This document shows positions 1-12,741 of a stretch of 64,000 nt of DNA, piece by piece. The DNA is from Marsupella aquatica. Its lineage: Eukaryota > Marchantiophyta. The stretch is taken from positions 25,854,001 through 25,918,000 of the forward strand of contig OZ316891.1 in NCBI GenBank assembly GCA_973895155.1. The letters are read 5' to 3'. The translations under genes were made by a program, and so were the position numbers. The notes under the pieces are model-generated. The model searched no databases. It saw nothing but the letters and a program-made list of their open reading frames with translations, and was not told the DNA's origin. Position 1 is the stretch's first letter. Every line of letters starts with the position of its first letter.

Positions 1-2816
1 CTTTTTCACTAGCCTCTGTAGTGACTTGTAGTCATGGCTTATGACCACCTCTTTAGGGCAAAAAGTTATCTACCATGAATTTGGTGGTCCAGAACTTGAT
101 CCATAACTTTTGCTGTCTGTAACCCTAACTACTGAGGTAAGGTCCATCAAATTTTGGGGTTTGAGACCCCTAATGAACAAAGATAGAGGACTGTATCAGT
201 AACTCTTGTATCTTGGGATCCATTTAGAGCATCTCCAAAGGTTACCCCGTCTTTTGGTCAGTGGCCTGGGTCCCTTGCTCACTGGAAAAGTCAATTAACC
301 AGGGTGACAAAAACCCTATTTTAGTGTGAAACTTAGCTCTAAAGGTTATTGGGTCTGTGAGGAGTAAATACCCAATCCCACAATACCATTTCTTTAGTGA
401 ATCTTAGCCCCAGCCAGCTTGATACCAAAGTACCACTTTAATTTATGATAGGACTCTTTCCCTACAGTAGATTTAAGGGTAATTGTCAGACGCTGCCTAA
501 CTGGGTCTATATATCTAGGTGGGCAACTGGCTAAGGGAAGACAAAAGACCAAGCACAATTTTGCCAAAAGTGACTAAGACTCTTTTCAAGGAGGCTGAAT
601 CTAGCAAAACTCTGCCAGTGCATAATAACACTGACCCCAACCCTTACTGGGACTGTTTTCTCCATTCTAGAAAAATCAGTTTCAAACCACCATAGATTAC
701 AATCCTGAAAACTTAACAACAAACCTAGGAGAACAGGTCAAAATTGTCTCTTGTCTCCCAATACAGTTCAATGCCCAGTGCTTGATAATTCACTCCATTG
801 AGGAGATTATAATCTTGGAACCCAACATGATAGAAAATCAAAATTGTATTCTTTCTCCCAAATATACATCCAATAACCAAAACCCCAGTAATAAAAATCC
901 AATAGCATTAGAGTCCAATAGGGCATGTCAAAGCAGAGCTGTAACTAAGTTACGGTTCAGGACATAAAACGTTCTTATGGCCAGGACAGATTTGCTATGG
1001 GTTACCAAAATACTTACCCCATAAGGGTGGTACGTCCAGAAAATAAAAGTCATAACACTTTGGTTACAGGAGTACTTTGACACACCCTAATGGGTTGTGC
1101 ATATGACTACATTTGAATGGTCTGGTTATGTAAGTCCCAGATACAGTAATGCTTTCTAAGGATCAGGTTTGCGCACACACGTTTTTGATCGGATACTCAG
1201 CTACTGGTGGCCAAACGTTAGGTCTTTTTGTAAAGTCTCCTACTGTAGGTTTTCAGGCAAGTTTTACAAAATTTACGACAAAAAGTATCATATGCTGAAA
1301 GTACCTTGACTAGATACGAATGATGCAACTTTCCTGTCCCCACAATAAAAAGCAGCACCAACCAAATTCAAAAATAAAAATTTGCAAAAGTTGTTTGTAA
1401 CCAAAATTGCACCAACAACCTTTTCTTAACTTTTTAAAGCTGCACCACTCATGCAACACCAACCGACTTCATGTACAGGTCACTCTTGTTCCAATGCATA
1501 TTTCAAGAATTTCCTAAGCATTTTGATGTAATCTCTGATTATCTATGTAAATACTGGTGTTTCCAGAAATGATGGACTTCCCCAAAAAAACATTGTGAGT
1601 TGTGCTGGAGTTTCACAAGCCTAATATTCTCCCCACGGTAGTGAATCAGTCAGTCTTGTAGACCGGGATTCATGTAGTGTCGCCATCAAAACCTGCTAAA
1701 TATGCACATCGCCTCCAATTCATTAGCCTCGATCTGTCCCATTCACTTCTCCACCTTGGTCATCTCTCACTAAGTGCACACTCTCAAGGGTATCCTCCAC
1801 CCTTGCACTTATCTTTCTCTTTCAAAAGATAATTAAGGCGTCCTTAAGTCAAAGGGAATTCAAAATCCACAATGGCACACTGAAACCAGTGGCCTAGAGA
1901 AAGCAATTTCAAGTGGCGAGAGAAATGATAGCCAAATGCTGCACCTAGCCACAACAGAAACAAGTGGGAACCCTGGTTCCCAAGTAAGGGACTTGGCTGG
2001 GAATGCATCAAGGCCAGCCACATAGGGAAGGACATGATATGAATCCAGTAAAAGGGGGTGTAATCCTCCCAGCTAGGCTAAGAAAGATCTACATCTAGGG
2101 AAGCTATGCCTCCAACTCGCGCTCCCACTGTATCTCTTCTTTACTACTATACCATAATTACATTGGTTGGTAGCAGTGTGTCTTGTGCTAGTTTTCTGCT
2201 CAGTGGTCGAGCAAATGCAAATCTAGCTCATGGCTCAGTCTCAACTATCTACAATTGAGTAGATTTAATCAGCATCCAATCAATCAATGTTGATGGGATT
2301 GCCTTCCCTTGTTTTGTCGCGGAGACTTATGTTCCTTGGAAGTGGAGACTTATGTTAAGAATTATTATCATTTTGTTTATGCTACTTCTGCCACCTTAGG
2401 TCCTCTTGCATATTGCTCAGCCAAAGTCTGATACAATTTATCTGTAATAGGTAGAATTAATTTTGCATCACTGAACTAGCTTAAGCCTCTAGTTCTTCCT
2501 GGGAGTCCTTCCAAGCTTCTGGAAGGCTGCAGAGTAGCATGGACTTCCACATCAACCCCATGGAGAAACATTTCTAGTGGAACCTAGTCCCACTAGCATC
2601 ACATGTGCAGGGACACTTGTGTTCTTGTTTCTCAAACTCTTTTAAACTTATCCTGCCCGCAAAATCTCAATATGTGCAAGATTTTCTGAAAACTGGGTTT
2701 TACTAGCAATTGCCAATTACTTGGCAAGTATCACAACTTTACATTTTTCATATTAATTACTAGAACGCTGGTTTTTTCATGGGTTGTGAACATATCCAAG
2801 GTTCACCTCAGAAGAT
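1..2816. other. Intergenic, AT-rich, no supported gene
   Basis: Open frames here are all short (about 60 codons) and none shows a recognisable motif or a splice-compatible neighbour. I see no tandem array or transposon end. Treated as intergenic DNA, probably containing decayed repeats that I cannot name. Confidence 0.5.
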
Positions 2817-3100
2817 CCTACGGCCCTGAGACCACCACCTTGGAGAATCTGACAGTTCCCCATCACCGTCAGAGTATTTCAAATCAACTAGGTCTCCACT
2901 GATATGGCCCGGGTGGACTGCCATGAGGGCAAAGGAGGACACTCTGGAAAGTAATAAGGATATGAGAGTGCCAGGTGTGGATCCCCCATGGTTGGCGTAA
3001 CCCTACCCAGTGACCAGTATAGGGGTGTGCAAAGCTGACCCAAGGGCCATGGAAACCCCTGGATTGTTTAGTGTGACAATCTCATGGGCATTAGACATCT
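2817..3100 (+). repeat. Dispersed repeat, copy A
   Basis: This stretch resembles 16,245-16,445 in the same orientation. Shared landmarks in order are a phrase like cttggagaatctga, a phrase like gagggcaaaggagga, a phrase like atggaaacccctgg and a closing gtgtgacaatctcatgg. Identity is patchy, so this is an old interspersed repeat rather than a recent duplication. I see no coding content and no clear termini. Confidence 0.5.
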
Positions 3101-4317
3101 TAGTTGTGGCTAACAAGGGTTAAGCCACTCGTTAAACCACTTATCCGGGTGCTTAACTTGTCAAAAAGTGGCACTCTAGTAAATCATTTGAAACAGGAGA
3201 CTAGTCATATAAATGCAAGAAATTGAGTATAAATTTAACAATAAGTACTCAGTCATTTTAAAAATGGAAACTTATTGGAACTACTCTATTTCTTGCATTT
3301 ATCAAGAAATTTCAACCATCAAGCAAGCCAAGGTTTGAAATGAAGAGGTCATGTCTTCCCAAATTTGTAGGTCTTCTCTCAATAATTGCAACTATAACAC
3401 GCAAATTGAAAAGATGTTGCCCTTATCAGTAATGCATTTTTTTTAGGGGAAATTGCTTTTACTAGTATAATTATGCCATTTTAAGTGAAATCACTCACCC
3501 TGAAATTGCACTTATTGAATTTGTTATGGAGGTTTCAGACTCTTATTAGAATGCACTAAATCAAATTAATGAGGGCAGGCGCAATTCTGGGAATACATTT
3601 GTGTAATAGCAAAATTCCTTGCACTGATCGTTGGATTGCATAAGAAGATTGTACTTAGCAAGGTTAGGACTAATGGTCGATGATTGTTCTCTTGCTGTTG
3701 GGAAACCAAATTACCAAGAAATAAAACGCTCGACCAAAACTCTCCATGGATATCATGGAAGAAGTCATATATGTGCTGCAGCATCAGACATGCCACTATA
3801 CATTCTACAATTAGTCACAGCTCCTAGAGACCCCAAAGAGAGTTGACAATTGGTTTCAAGTAAGTCCAATGGAGGAACAAACTTCATTACTTTTGGGTCA
3901 ATATTACAGGAGTCTATGGTAAACTAAGATGCCAATTAAGATGAACTCTCTAGGAATCCAAATAGTTAGGGATAAGGGAGTGATGGATGAAGTCTTTGTT
4001 GCAAAAACATGAATCTGAACTTTGTCTCAGTAGAAAGAAAAGTAAATTTTAATCTGTGGGAAATGACAAGAGAAGCATAGCATAGATTACAGAAAGAGGG
4101 GTACTTAAGCTTGAGGTTGGTCAAGCAGAAAGAAGCGAGAGATCAAAAGCAAATATACCACGACATAACAACCCAACAACTGCACATGTTCTTTAGTTGG
4201 CAAATGGATCACAAACCGGTAGAGTACAACTAGACATACATTCATTATTCTCTAGTTGGATAGTTGTGTGCAAAGTGTGGACTACAAAAGTCAAAATTAA
4301 GCCATGGAACACACCAA
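3101..4317. other. Intergenic, nothing recognised
   Basis: AT-rich sequence with only short frames of 71-76 codons on both strands around 3.6-3.8 kb. These overlap each other and lack recognisable motifs. No repeat structure was seen by eye. Confidence 0.45.
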
Positions 4318-6025
4318 AAAGGTCGCATAGGTTTCAAACTTGAGCCAAATTTAAATGTCCACTATGACGGATCAACATGTTAACTGTCAGAAAGCAATCA
4401 AGAGAAACATAGACAGTATCATGGAGAGTTCATTAATTGTGTACCTGGTATGCCATTGATTGAAGAAGACAAGTGTGGCCCGATGAGGTGGAACAGAGTG
4501 AGCCCGCCACAGGCCCTAACAACAGGGCAAGCGGGGGGCAAAGGGCAGCGAACAGGAAGGGAAAGACATGCAAGCGTTTCAAAATCCACGACCGAAGCAA
4601 CCACAAATAGCAGCACTACTGCAACACACTAACTCAAGGCATAATGGCCAGTGCAACCAGCTCTAGCCTGCCCAGGTGATTGAAGATGGCCTGTGGGTTT
4701 GGTTCAATCAGTAAAGCATGCAAAGCACATGCATGTGTTCAGTTTGCCTTGGCCAGGGCAAAAGAAGAACCACCGACATATTTTACAGAAGTGAAATGAC
4801 TGAAAAAGCCCTTGCCAGCAACAACACTTCCAACTATTACACAACTTCTAGTGGTCTTTGTATGCAAACACAAATTATCTCCCCTCCCTCCTATAGAGAT
4901 ACAGAGTCTACTCTAGATGCTGATCCCTTTTCATCCCGTCCTTGACCCTGTCAACATCTTTGTCCAATCCAGTCAAGTACTGGCGCAGCTTGGACGCAAC
5001 CATTGCAAGATGACAACGTCGATGAGGCTCCAATTTTCAATCCCAATGTATTTCTCACAAAGCTACCAAAGCACAAGTACTGTCTCCACAGATTGCAAAG
5101 CATTGGCCGTAAATAATCTCTCCACGGTGCAGAGTACAAGTTGAGGAGAAGGAACGTAGTAACCATATTGTAAACATACTGCTGAAGGCGATTTCATTTT
5201 CCAGTTATTTGTGATTGGATGACCAAGATTTAAGGATTCAATGGCCACCCCAGTATGTCGATAGCGGAGGAAGCAGATGCAGAGGTTGGAGCAAGGAAAC
5301 TAGTGGCAAACACTGAAAAAAACACTCCATAGTCCAATGGTTTGCATTGTAAGAAAATCTGTCAAATCAATTACAGCACAAAGAAGGAAGCAAATATAAA
5401 TTTGTTTTTCTAGAGAAATTGTTAATTGTGGTGTCTAGCAGTGAATGCACAAACCTGTAAGAGATTTGTGTAGCAAATGGCAAACGAAGGAACTATGCGT
5501 TTATAAAGAATGATTGCAAACAAAGTAACACAACAGGAGATGCTAGATTGATTGCAATTAATGGAGGGTAGTAGCAAATTGATGAGCAAATCAGTCAATT
5601 TCTCATTCAGCAAAGATATGTCAGCTTAGCATAGATGCACAATCGGTAGGGCAAATTAAATGATCTTGTCTGAAGAAATCACAAATGTATGGCAAAGCCA
5701 CTCTTGTAAAACTATGGTGTGTGGTTTCTTCCTAGAAGTGCATAGGGTGAAGGGAGCATTGTTTTCGCGACAACAGTAGCAACCAACGCATCGATCCACA
5801 TCTCCGAGCAAGGTCCTCGCCTCCCTGCAAATCCTAATTCCTGCTTCCCTTCCACATTGGGACCTGCCCAGAACTCTAAAAAATCCATAGTCTCCCACAC
5901 TCCATACAAACCCCGTAAAAACAAATGTGTGCAAATTTGCAGAGGGGCGAATATAATAAAAGAAAGATATTGCACAATGGGACAGTCATGGTCTTGTAAA
6001 TTAAAAGATATGTCAGTAGATTTTA
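4318..6025 (+). repeat. Diverged direct duplication, unit 1
   Basis: The block aligns in the same order and orientation with 6,228-7,697. Matching landmarks include: aaatgtccactatgac near 4.36 kb and aaatgtccattgtgac near 6.26 kb; cataatggccagtgcaacca near 4.64 kb and catagtggccagcgcagcca near 6.33 kb; the phrase cactcttgtaaaactatggtg in both near 5.70 and 7.37 kb; and cttcccttccacattg in both near 5.85 and 7.52 kb. Neither unit has an intact long ORF. It may be a tandem segmental duplication of an unknown repeat, or of a dead transcribed unit. Confidence 0.6.
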
Positions 6026-6227
6026 GTCTATCAGCATAAATTGTTTTCATGTTGATGATCACAAAGGAAAGATATGATCCAACTGCAATGTATCTTCTCA
6101 TGAAGGCCCTCGTGGGAGTATGCAGGCTGTCTAGACTCTCATTTCTTTATAATTGGCTATCCAGAAACTAATACAGGCCAGAAAATGAATACTCCCCTCC
6201 CACCTTCTATGCCTGTCAAACTAGCTG

Positions 6228-7697
6228 AGGTCACAAAGGGTAGAAATTTAACCATAATTCAAATGTCCATTGTGACATCCACACCCAAACCAGTACACCT
6301 GACTTGCTACTCCATGGAGTGGACACAAGGCATAGTGGCCAGCGCAGCCAGTCCTAGCCCATTCCTTAGTAATTGAAGACAATCCATGGTGTCCCTTCAT
6401 CAAGTTAAGTGTGCAAATCACATGTGTACAGAACTTTGCCTTGGCCATGCCAATTCCATAGGAGTGACAAGGCCAGATAAATCCAGCACTGACAACAGCA
6501 ACAATTCATATACGGCATCCACAAAATCAGTGTAAAGTAGGAGTGACAAGGCCAGATAAACCCAGCTAGCACTGACAACAGCAACAATTGACACATGGCA
6601 TCCACAAACTCAGTGGAAAGTAGGAGTGACAAGGCCAGATAAACCCAGCTAGCATTGACAACAACAACAATTGATACACGGCGTCCACAAAATCAGTGGA
6701 AAGTACCATGATTGCATGGAGAACACGAGGTGCTGCAGAGCAAAAGTTTTAGAGAAGGAAATCAATACTTAGATGTACCTACTGTAAACTGTTCGGGAAA
6801 ATTGCTTAAATCTATGAATTTGTAGTTTTATGACCAAAAAGTCTGTACTCAATGGTCAGATGTATTGTAAAGAAAGTGGGCACTCAAAGATTGGAGAGAT
6901 GAGATCAGCCCGGGGATCAGCCCCTAGTAGATAGCCAAAGTAAGTATTTCGCATTGTGTGAACATGGTTGTGAGATTGACATGTCACATGAAACACTGCA
7001 AAGAAGGTATCAGCCATAAATCAATCATTCAAAGGAAGTCAACTGTAGATTATAATGTCCAGCAGCAAATGTACAATCAAGAAAGAGATTATCAAGTGCA
7101 GCAGTGAACAACAAAATTTTAATGAAGAAATAAGTGCACTCCAAATGATCTATGCAAATAAAGTAACAAAGTATTAATAGTGGGACATCAAAGATGCTAG
7201 ATTGATTTATTCAATGATTGCAATTGAAGTGAGGGACTAATCAAATTAAGCAATCAAATCAATCAATTTCTCAGTTGAGCAAGCTGACGCATGGCCAGTA
7301 GATTGAACAAAATCAATCTTGGGCAGCTTGTTTCAGAATTTGAAGAAATCACAAAGGTTTTGCGAAGCACTCTTGTAAAACTATGGTGTGCATGGTTACT
7401 TCCTAGAAATGCTTTGGGCAGCGTGGTTTTCATGCCAGCAACAGCAACCAAAGAATATCCACATCTCCGTGCCCCCTAATTTGAACCCTGTCTGCAATTG
7501 TAATTCCAAACCTTGCCCTACTTCCCTTCCACATTGTGACATGTCCAAAACACTATAAACCCTCAAAGTCTATAAACCCTGCGCATATAAATGTTTTGAC
7601 ATTATCCGGGGGCTGAGAAGGGGTGGATATTAATCGAGGAACAAGACATATCACAATGTGATGGGACATTTGTGATTTGTGAAAGATCTGTCACTAG
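6228..7697 (+). repeat. Diverged direct duplication, unit 2
   Basis: Partner of the block at 4,318-6,025. It carries an inserted tandem triplication (6,459-6,704) that unit 1 lacks. No protein motif was recognised in either unit. Confidence 0.6.
6459..6704 (+). repeat. Tandem repeat, three units of about 80 bp
   Basis: Three consecutive copies begin with taggagtgacaaggccagat at about 6,459, 6,538 and 6,621, each ending near atcagtg(g/t)aaag. Units two and three are the closest pair. The array is confined to the second unit of the large direct duplication, so it arose after, or was lost since, that duplication. Confidence 0.85.
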
Positions 7698-9122
7698 GTT
7701 CATCAGCAGTGTTACTAGCATCAGTGATTAAAGAGCATTCAATCTACTCGTCAAGGACCATGTGTAACTATGGGCTGTTTAAAGTCTATTTGGGGTTAGT
7801 TTTGTTAGTGCCAAGTTGGCCTATCTCAGTGAAGTACAAAGGTATGGCTTCTTACTTACTCAAAGTTCTGCTACCATACCCTAAATTGAGGCCAGGGAAT
7901 CATACGTAAAGATTCATTGGAAATACTTAGAGTATTTGCTAGGAAACCACTTGAGGAATGGATATAGGCACATGATGGGCAAATGGTGGTTCAGAAATTC
8001 TGTGAAGATCCTACAGTTGAGAATATTTCAGTTTCAATAGGGCAGATGTAACTAGTATGTGGGTCCACTACAAATTTTTTTACACATTGGTAATATTGTA
8101 TTTGTTTGTTTTACTAGCTCTCTTTCCTGGTCTTTCCTAGTCATCAAGTTTGCCAAAACTCTATGATGTGCACAAATACACTTCCAAGAATTTGGAAGGA
8201 CCTTTTAGCGTGGTACATAATATTGTCATCCTTTGTTTGTCTCCACCTTTCTCAAGTTCTTTTCACCTCTCTGTGTAATTCACATTGCAACTCCTCACTA
8301 TAGCTATCACCTCGCTTGTTCGAGTGACAAATTATTCATGACAAGGGTGAGCAACAAACTATCTTGGAGGCAAGGAGCTAGGCAATCACCTGCACTTCAT
8401 TGTCTCGCAACATTTTTGTGCAATGGATAATCACGCATTGGACTTGTCTATAAAATTATGAGATGTTTTATAAAAGTATTTGAAGTTTGCATAATAAAAG
8501 TTGACATCACTAGCAAACAAATTCATAAACTCAAAAACTATTCATAGCATTGGTTTTTTAATTGTTTTATGGGGAGACAAGTATACTTTTTGTTTGGAAA
8601 ATGTACTTTATTCATCATGATTTGTCTAGTAATGACAAAAACAAAATTCTCATCAATTTTAATGGCTGGCAAATGGAAACAAAGAAAAAAACCATAAGTG
8701 TAGAATCATAATGATCATGTTGGGAAGAGAGTAACTTTATATACAGCCACCTTCATGAGAGGAGAAACATACTGATTTCATTTTTGTTTTTTAAATGTAT
8801 GTTTTACTAATCAATAGAAAATCATAGCCTTATTTTTGTAGAGATTTTATAATAATAGAATAATTTAATGTTTTGAGAATAGTTGGCTATTCTTGAATGT
8901 GTAAGTGAGTTTGAGATTATGCTTATGACTTTTTTGGTGTGCATTCAAGGAATATGTTTGAATGAGGCCTGGAGGGAGCTACACTCAAGTGGCATCCAAG
9001 ATTTTTTTAAAGATTTCTCATGGTGACTACCATCAAGGTAAATGTTTATATCAGTGCATATTTTTTATGACTAGAATTTGTGTTTATTTGTTATTTGTGA
9101 AGTGACTTGGTATTCTGTCCAT
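7698..9122. other. Intergenic, nothing recognised
   Basis: AT-rich DNA with no long frame, tandem array or transposon end recognised. It ends where the copia element and its extra primer-site-like tail begin. Confidence 0.45.
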
Positions 9123-9127
9123 TCTGA

Positions 9128-9139
9128 GCTCTGATACCA
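9128..9139 (-). other. Extra primer-binding-site copy outside the 3' LTR
   Basis: The same 12 bases, and 19 in total (9,123-9,141), lie immediately beyond the outer end of the 3' LTR, where host DNA is expected. The extra bases match the element leader, not the tRNA, so they are not simply a copied tRNA tail. Confidence 0.9.
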
Positions 9140-9141
9140 AT

Positions 9142-9533
9142 TGTGGGGAGAAATCAGATCAGGAAATACACTCCAAACATACACGTGCTCAATAGTTACG
9201 TGGTTCGCCTCAAGGTTGGCTACGTCCACAGGAAGACCAAGCTTTATTAACGGTTATGTGTCTACTCAAGCATCACCATAGCTCCCATCTCTTCAAGCTC
9301 TCATCTCTTCAAGCTCTCATCTCTTCAAGCTCTCATCTCTTGCTGTATCATTGTGTTCTCTTTTGAGAACTCTCTTGTGTGTTCTCTCACCACATAGAAG
9401 TTGAAGAGATAAGGACCAATCTTTTCAACTAGGGTTTATTCTAACCCTAGTTAATATACTAACCCTAGTTAATATACTAACCCTAATTAATATACTAATC
9501 ATAGTTCAACCCAAGACTGAGTTAACCTCTACA
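9142..9533 (-). repeat. 3' LTR of the copia element (392 bp)
   Basis: Direct repeat of 15,265-15,587 with TG...CA ends. It is about 69 bp longer than its partner because two short internal repeats are expanded from one to three copies: a 16-bp unit (caagctctcatctctt) near 9.29-9.34 kb and an 18-bp unit (ctaaccctagttaatata) near 9.43-9.49 kb. It contains the block acgtggttcgcc...ggctacgtccac that also occurs in the solo LTR at 42.7 kb. Confidence 0.93.
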
Positions 9534-9545
9534 AACTCCCCCTTG
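9534..9545 (-). promoter_or_regulatory. Polypurine tract of copia element
   Basis: On the minus strand the sequence directly before the 3' LTR is CAAGGGGGAGTT. This is the expected purine-rich primer for plus-strand DNA synthesis, abutting the TG of the LTR. Confidence 0.85.
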
Positions 9546-9726
9546 ACTCACGTCTTGGGAGGGTTCATAACATTGTCTTTTCCTTACAAGTTCCTCCGCA
9601 GGAAGTTGAAGACAGTAGGGCCAAAAAACCCTCCCCTAATGCAAGGGTTAACTAGAACTAAGCCGTAGCCGATAAGCCATCGGATGGAGTACTCATATAG
9701 AGACATTTTCTTGGTTAACTCTATAT

Positions 9727-10902
9727 TTACAATATTTGTAAATAATTACAATGCCTTGAAAAACTATTGGAGTCTAACACTTTGGTAAAAGCATCCGCTG
9801 GATTAAGCTTTCCATCAATCTTGACAAGCTCAAACTCATCATCCGATAATGCCTGTCGGATGAAATGATAGCGGACATCAATGTGCTTTACCCTGCCATC
9901 CATCACTTGATTCTTGGCAGTGTAAATTGCACTTTGACTGTCACAATGAAGATAGATACAATCTTGTGATAAGCCCATCTTCGTGACAAGCTTTTTCAAC
10001 CAAATGGTTTCTGATGCTGCTTCTGCTGCCGCTACATACTCGGCATCCATATTAGACTTTGCAACACACTTTTGGAGAGTAGACTTCCAACTAATGCATC
10101 CACCAGCAAGTGTAAATACATATCCAGTTGTCGATCTCCTCTTATCCAGATCACCTGCGTAGTCTGCATCCACATAACCTTGAAGCACTTTCATATTGTT
10201 TGAACTTGCATCAAACAATAAACCCTTCTTAGTGGAACCTCTGATGTAGCGCAAAATCCATTTCATTGCTTCCCAATGAACTTTTCCTGGATTTGCGATG
10301 TATCTGCATCCCTTGCTAACGGCATAAGCTATGTCTGGTCGGGTGCATACCATGAGATACATTAAACTACCCACAACACTTTCATAAGGAACTTTGGACA
10401 TCAAACTTTTTTCTGTCGCATTCGAGGGACAAAATGCTGCAGAAATATTGAAATGCCTTGCCAAAGGAACACTCACAGCCTTAGCATCTGCCATGTTGAA
10501 TTTTGAGAGTACCTTCTCTCCATATCTTTTATGCATCAACCAAAGTTTGGCTTTGTTAACATCCCTGACAATCTCCATGCCTAGGATCCTCTTGGCTGTG
10601 CCCAAATCCTTCATCTTAAACTCAGAACTGAGTTGGGCCTTAAGCTTATCAACTTCGCCCCTATCCTGTGTTGCAATGAGCATGTCATCCACATAAAGTA
10701 CAAGGATGACAAGCTTAAAACCTGTGTTGTTCACACGCCTGATGTAAACACATGGATCATACACGCTTCGCACAAATCCAAGCGATTTGAAAAATTCATC
10801 AAAACGCTTGTTCCACTGCCTTGGGCTCTGCTTTAATCCATACAAGGATTTTAGCAACCTGCATACCAAATTTTTCTTGCCCTTTTGCACAAAACCCTTT
10901 GG
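9727..10902 (-). pseudogene. Copia reverse transcriptase C-terminal part and RNase H
   Basis: This open stretch (387 residues from the first start) carries the copia reverse-transcriptase core YGLKQSPRQW near residues 17-26 and the catalytic YVDD at residues 66-69. RNase H signatures follow in order: DADYAGD, the segment DAEYVAAAEAASETIW, and HCDSQSAI. It is in the same frame as the upstream integrase/RT part and is cut off from it only by the TAA at 10,903-10,905. The frame ends at 9,727, about 180 bp before the polypurine tract, as usual for copia. It is not a separate gene but the tail of the broken polyprotein. Confidence 0.93.
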
Positions 10903-12435
10903 TTACCTCATGTAAATCACCTCATCCAACGATCCATATAAGAATGTCGTGACAACATCCATTTGATCTAAAACCAGATCAAATAAAACTACAAGAGCAC
11001 ATAGCAAACGTATTGTTGAATACTTTGCTACAGGTAAAAAAACCTCATTGTAGTCTATACCTTTATGTTGAGTAAAACCCTTGGCTACCAACCGAGCCTT
11101 AAATATCTTTTCAGCATCCTCCGTGGGTCCATCTTTCTTCCTATACACCCACTTGCTGTCAATAGCCTGCTTGTCACTAGGTAGACTTGTGAGTTCCCAA
11201 GTCTTGTTATCATGAAGTGATTTCATTTCCATGCGCATCGCCATCTGCCACTGTTGCTTCTCCATAGAAGCTAGGACCTCTCGAAATGAGGATGGATCTC
11301 CATCTTCTGTCACCAATGCATCAATAGATTCTTCATCCAAATCCACATGATTAGAAGGAAGCCAAGTTCCATACCTTTCCTGGGCTTGACGTTTACAAGT
11401 TTCTCTTCGCACTAAAGACTCTGGCTGATCTGATTGTAGTGCGTTTTGCCTTATAGTAGTGTCAACATATTCTTCATTTGACACATCCTCTCCCCTTAAA
11501 TCCTCTAGAGGAGATTGCTCGTTGTTAGTAGTAGGGAATTGACCTATCTCCCCCTCCTTCAATGATTTGTCTTCATTGAAGGATACATCCCGACTAACAA
11601 GTAACTTGCAATCAACTGGATCCCACAATCGATATCCTTTAACATCACGCTGATAACCAAGAAAAATGCATTTATGGGCTCTAGGATCTAGCTTAGTCCT
11701 ATTGTTGCTAGGAACATGTGCATATGCTTCACAACCGAAAACCTTAAGCTTTGAATAATCAGCAGGTCGATTGTGCCATAGCTCAAAGGGGGTTTTGTAA
11801 GTAATTGCCCGACTAGGAGAGAGATTTACTAGATAAGCAGCTATGTTGACAGCTTCTGCCCAAAAGATTTGTGGCAATTTAGAGTGGCTCAACATGCTCC
11901 TTGCTCGCTCCCACAATGTGCGGTTGAGTTGCTCAGCAACACCATTTTTCTCAGGAGTGTACACAGTTGTGAGATGGTGAGTAATTCCCTTATTTGCACA
12001 ATACGTGTTGAACTTGCCAGAGGTGTATTCACCACCATTATCTAATCGTAGATATCTCACATTCTTTGCAGTCTGTGTCTCAACTTGAGCTACCCATTGT
12101 TTGAAGATGGAAAACACTTCAAACTTATGGGCAATGAAATAAATCCAAACAAACCTTGAGTAATCATCGATAAACGATACATAGTATTATTTGCCTGAAT
12201 GTGAGGAAATCGGAGCAAGACCCCATACATCGGAATGAATATACTCAAGTACAACTTTAGAATGATGAATGGCAGTCGGAAATGGAGTTCTTGTTTTCTT
12301 GCCGACAATGCAATGATCACAAAAACTCAACTTGCATGTTTGCAATCATGATAGGAGATGTCGCTTGTGTAGGATTTCCAAACTTTTTTCACTCATGTGA
12401 CCAAACCGAACATGCCATAAATTGATTTTCTCCTC
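10903..12435 (-). pseudogene. Copia integrase and reverse transcriptase N-terminal part
   Basis: In one minus frame this stretch encodes the integrase zinc-finger region (LWHVRFGHM ... CDHCIVGKK), then the catalytic core with DVWG, LRLDNGGEY and NGVAEQLNR as the D, D and E blocks. The integrase C-terminal region follows, then the RT start (KWVYRKKDG, KARLVAKGFTQ). In-frame stops are TGA at 12,346-12,348, TAA at 12,187-12,189 and the terminal TAA at 10,903-10,905. The sequence around each stop continues the expected copia alignment, so they look like point mutations rather than splice signals. No frame shift is needed across the stretch. Confidence 0.92.
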
Positions 12436-12741
12436 CTAAGATGTGACCAAATTGACTTTGGCAAGAAGGGTGGTGCCTTTCAAGACATAGATGTTTCTTT
12501 TCCTCTTGCCAATAAGAACTTCAATTGATCCATGCGTGACTGTTAACACCCCATCAGTTGCACTCCATTGATAACCCTTCGCATCCAAGTAGCCAAGAGA
12601 AATCAAATTCTTACACATTTCTGGAATGTGTCTGACATTTGATAGAGTACAGTACTTGCCACCGGGTAGTTGAATCTTTACGGATCCAATCCCTAAAACT
12701 TTGCAAGAATGATTATTTCCCATCAAAATAGATCCGTTGAT
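12436..12741 (-). pseudogene. Copia protease distal part and pre-integrase region
   Basis: The frame reads EINGSILMGNNHSCKVLGIG and later LPGGKYCTLSNVRHIPEMC and NLISLGYLDAKGYQW, which are typical of the region between the copia protease active site and the integrase zinc finger. It begins right after the nested DNA transposon at 12,742-13,069 and ends at a TAG (12,436-12,438). The transposon plus its duplicated target adds 336 bp, a multiple of three, so this segment is still in register with gag upstream. Confidence 0.88.
12734..12741. other. Target site duplication of MITE, left copy
   Basis: CCGTTGAT, identical to 13,070-13,077 on the other side of the nested element. On the coding strand it reads ATCAACGG and falls in the copia frame. 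Confidence 0.9.

Noticed and set aside
9128-9139. Extra primer site as a simple tRNA-primer copy left on the cDNA
   Set aside because: Identity with the element continues for several bases past the point where the tRNA sequence diverges.
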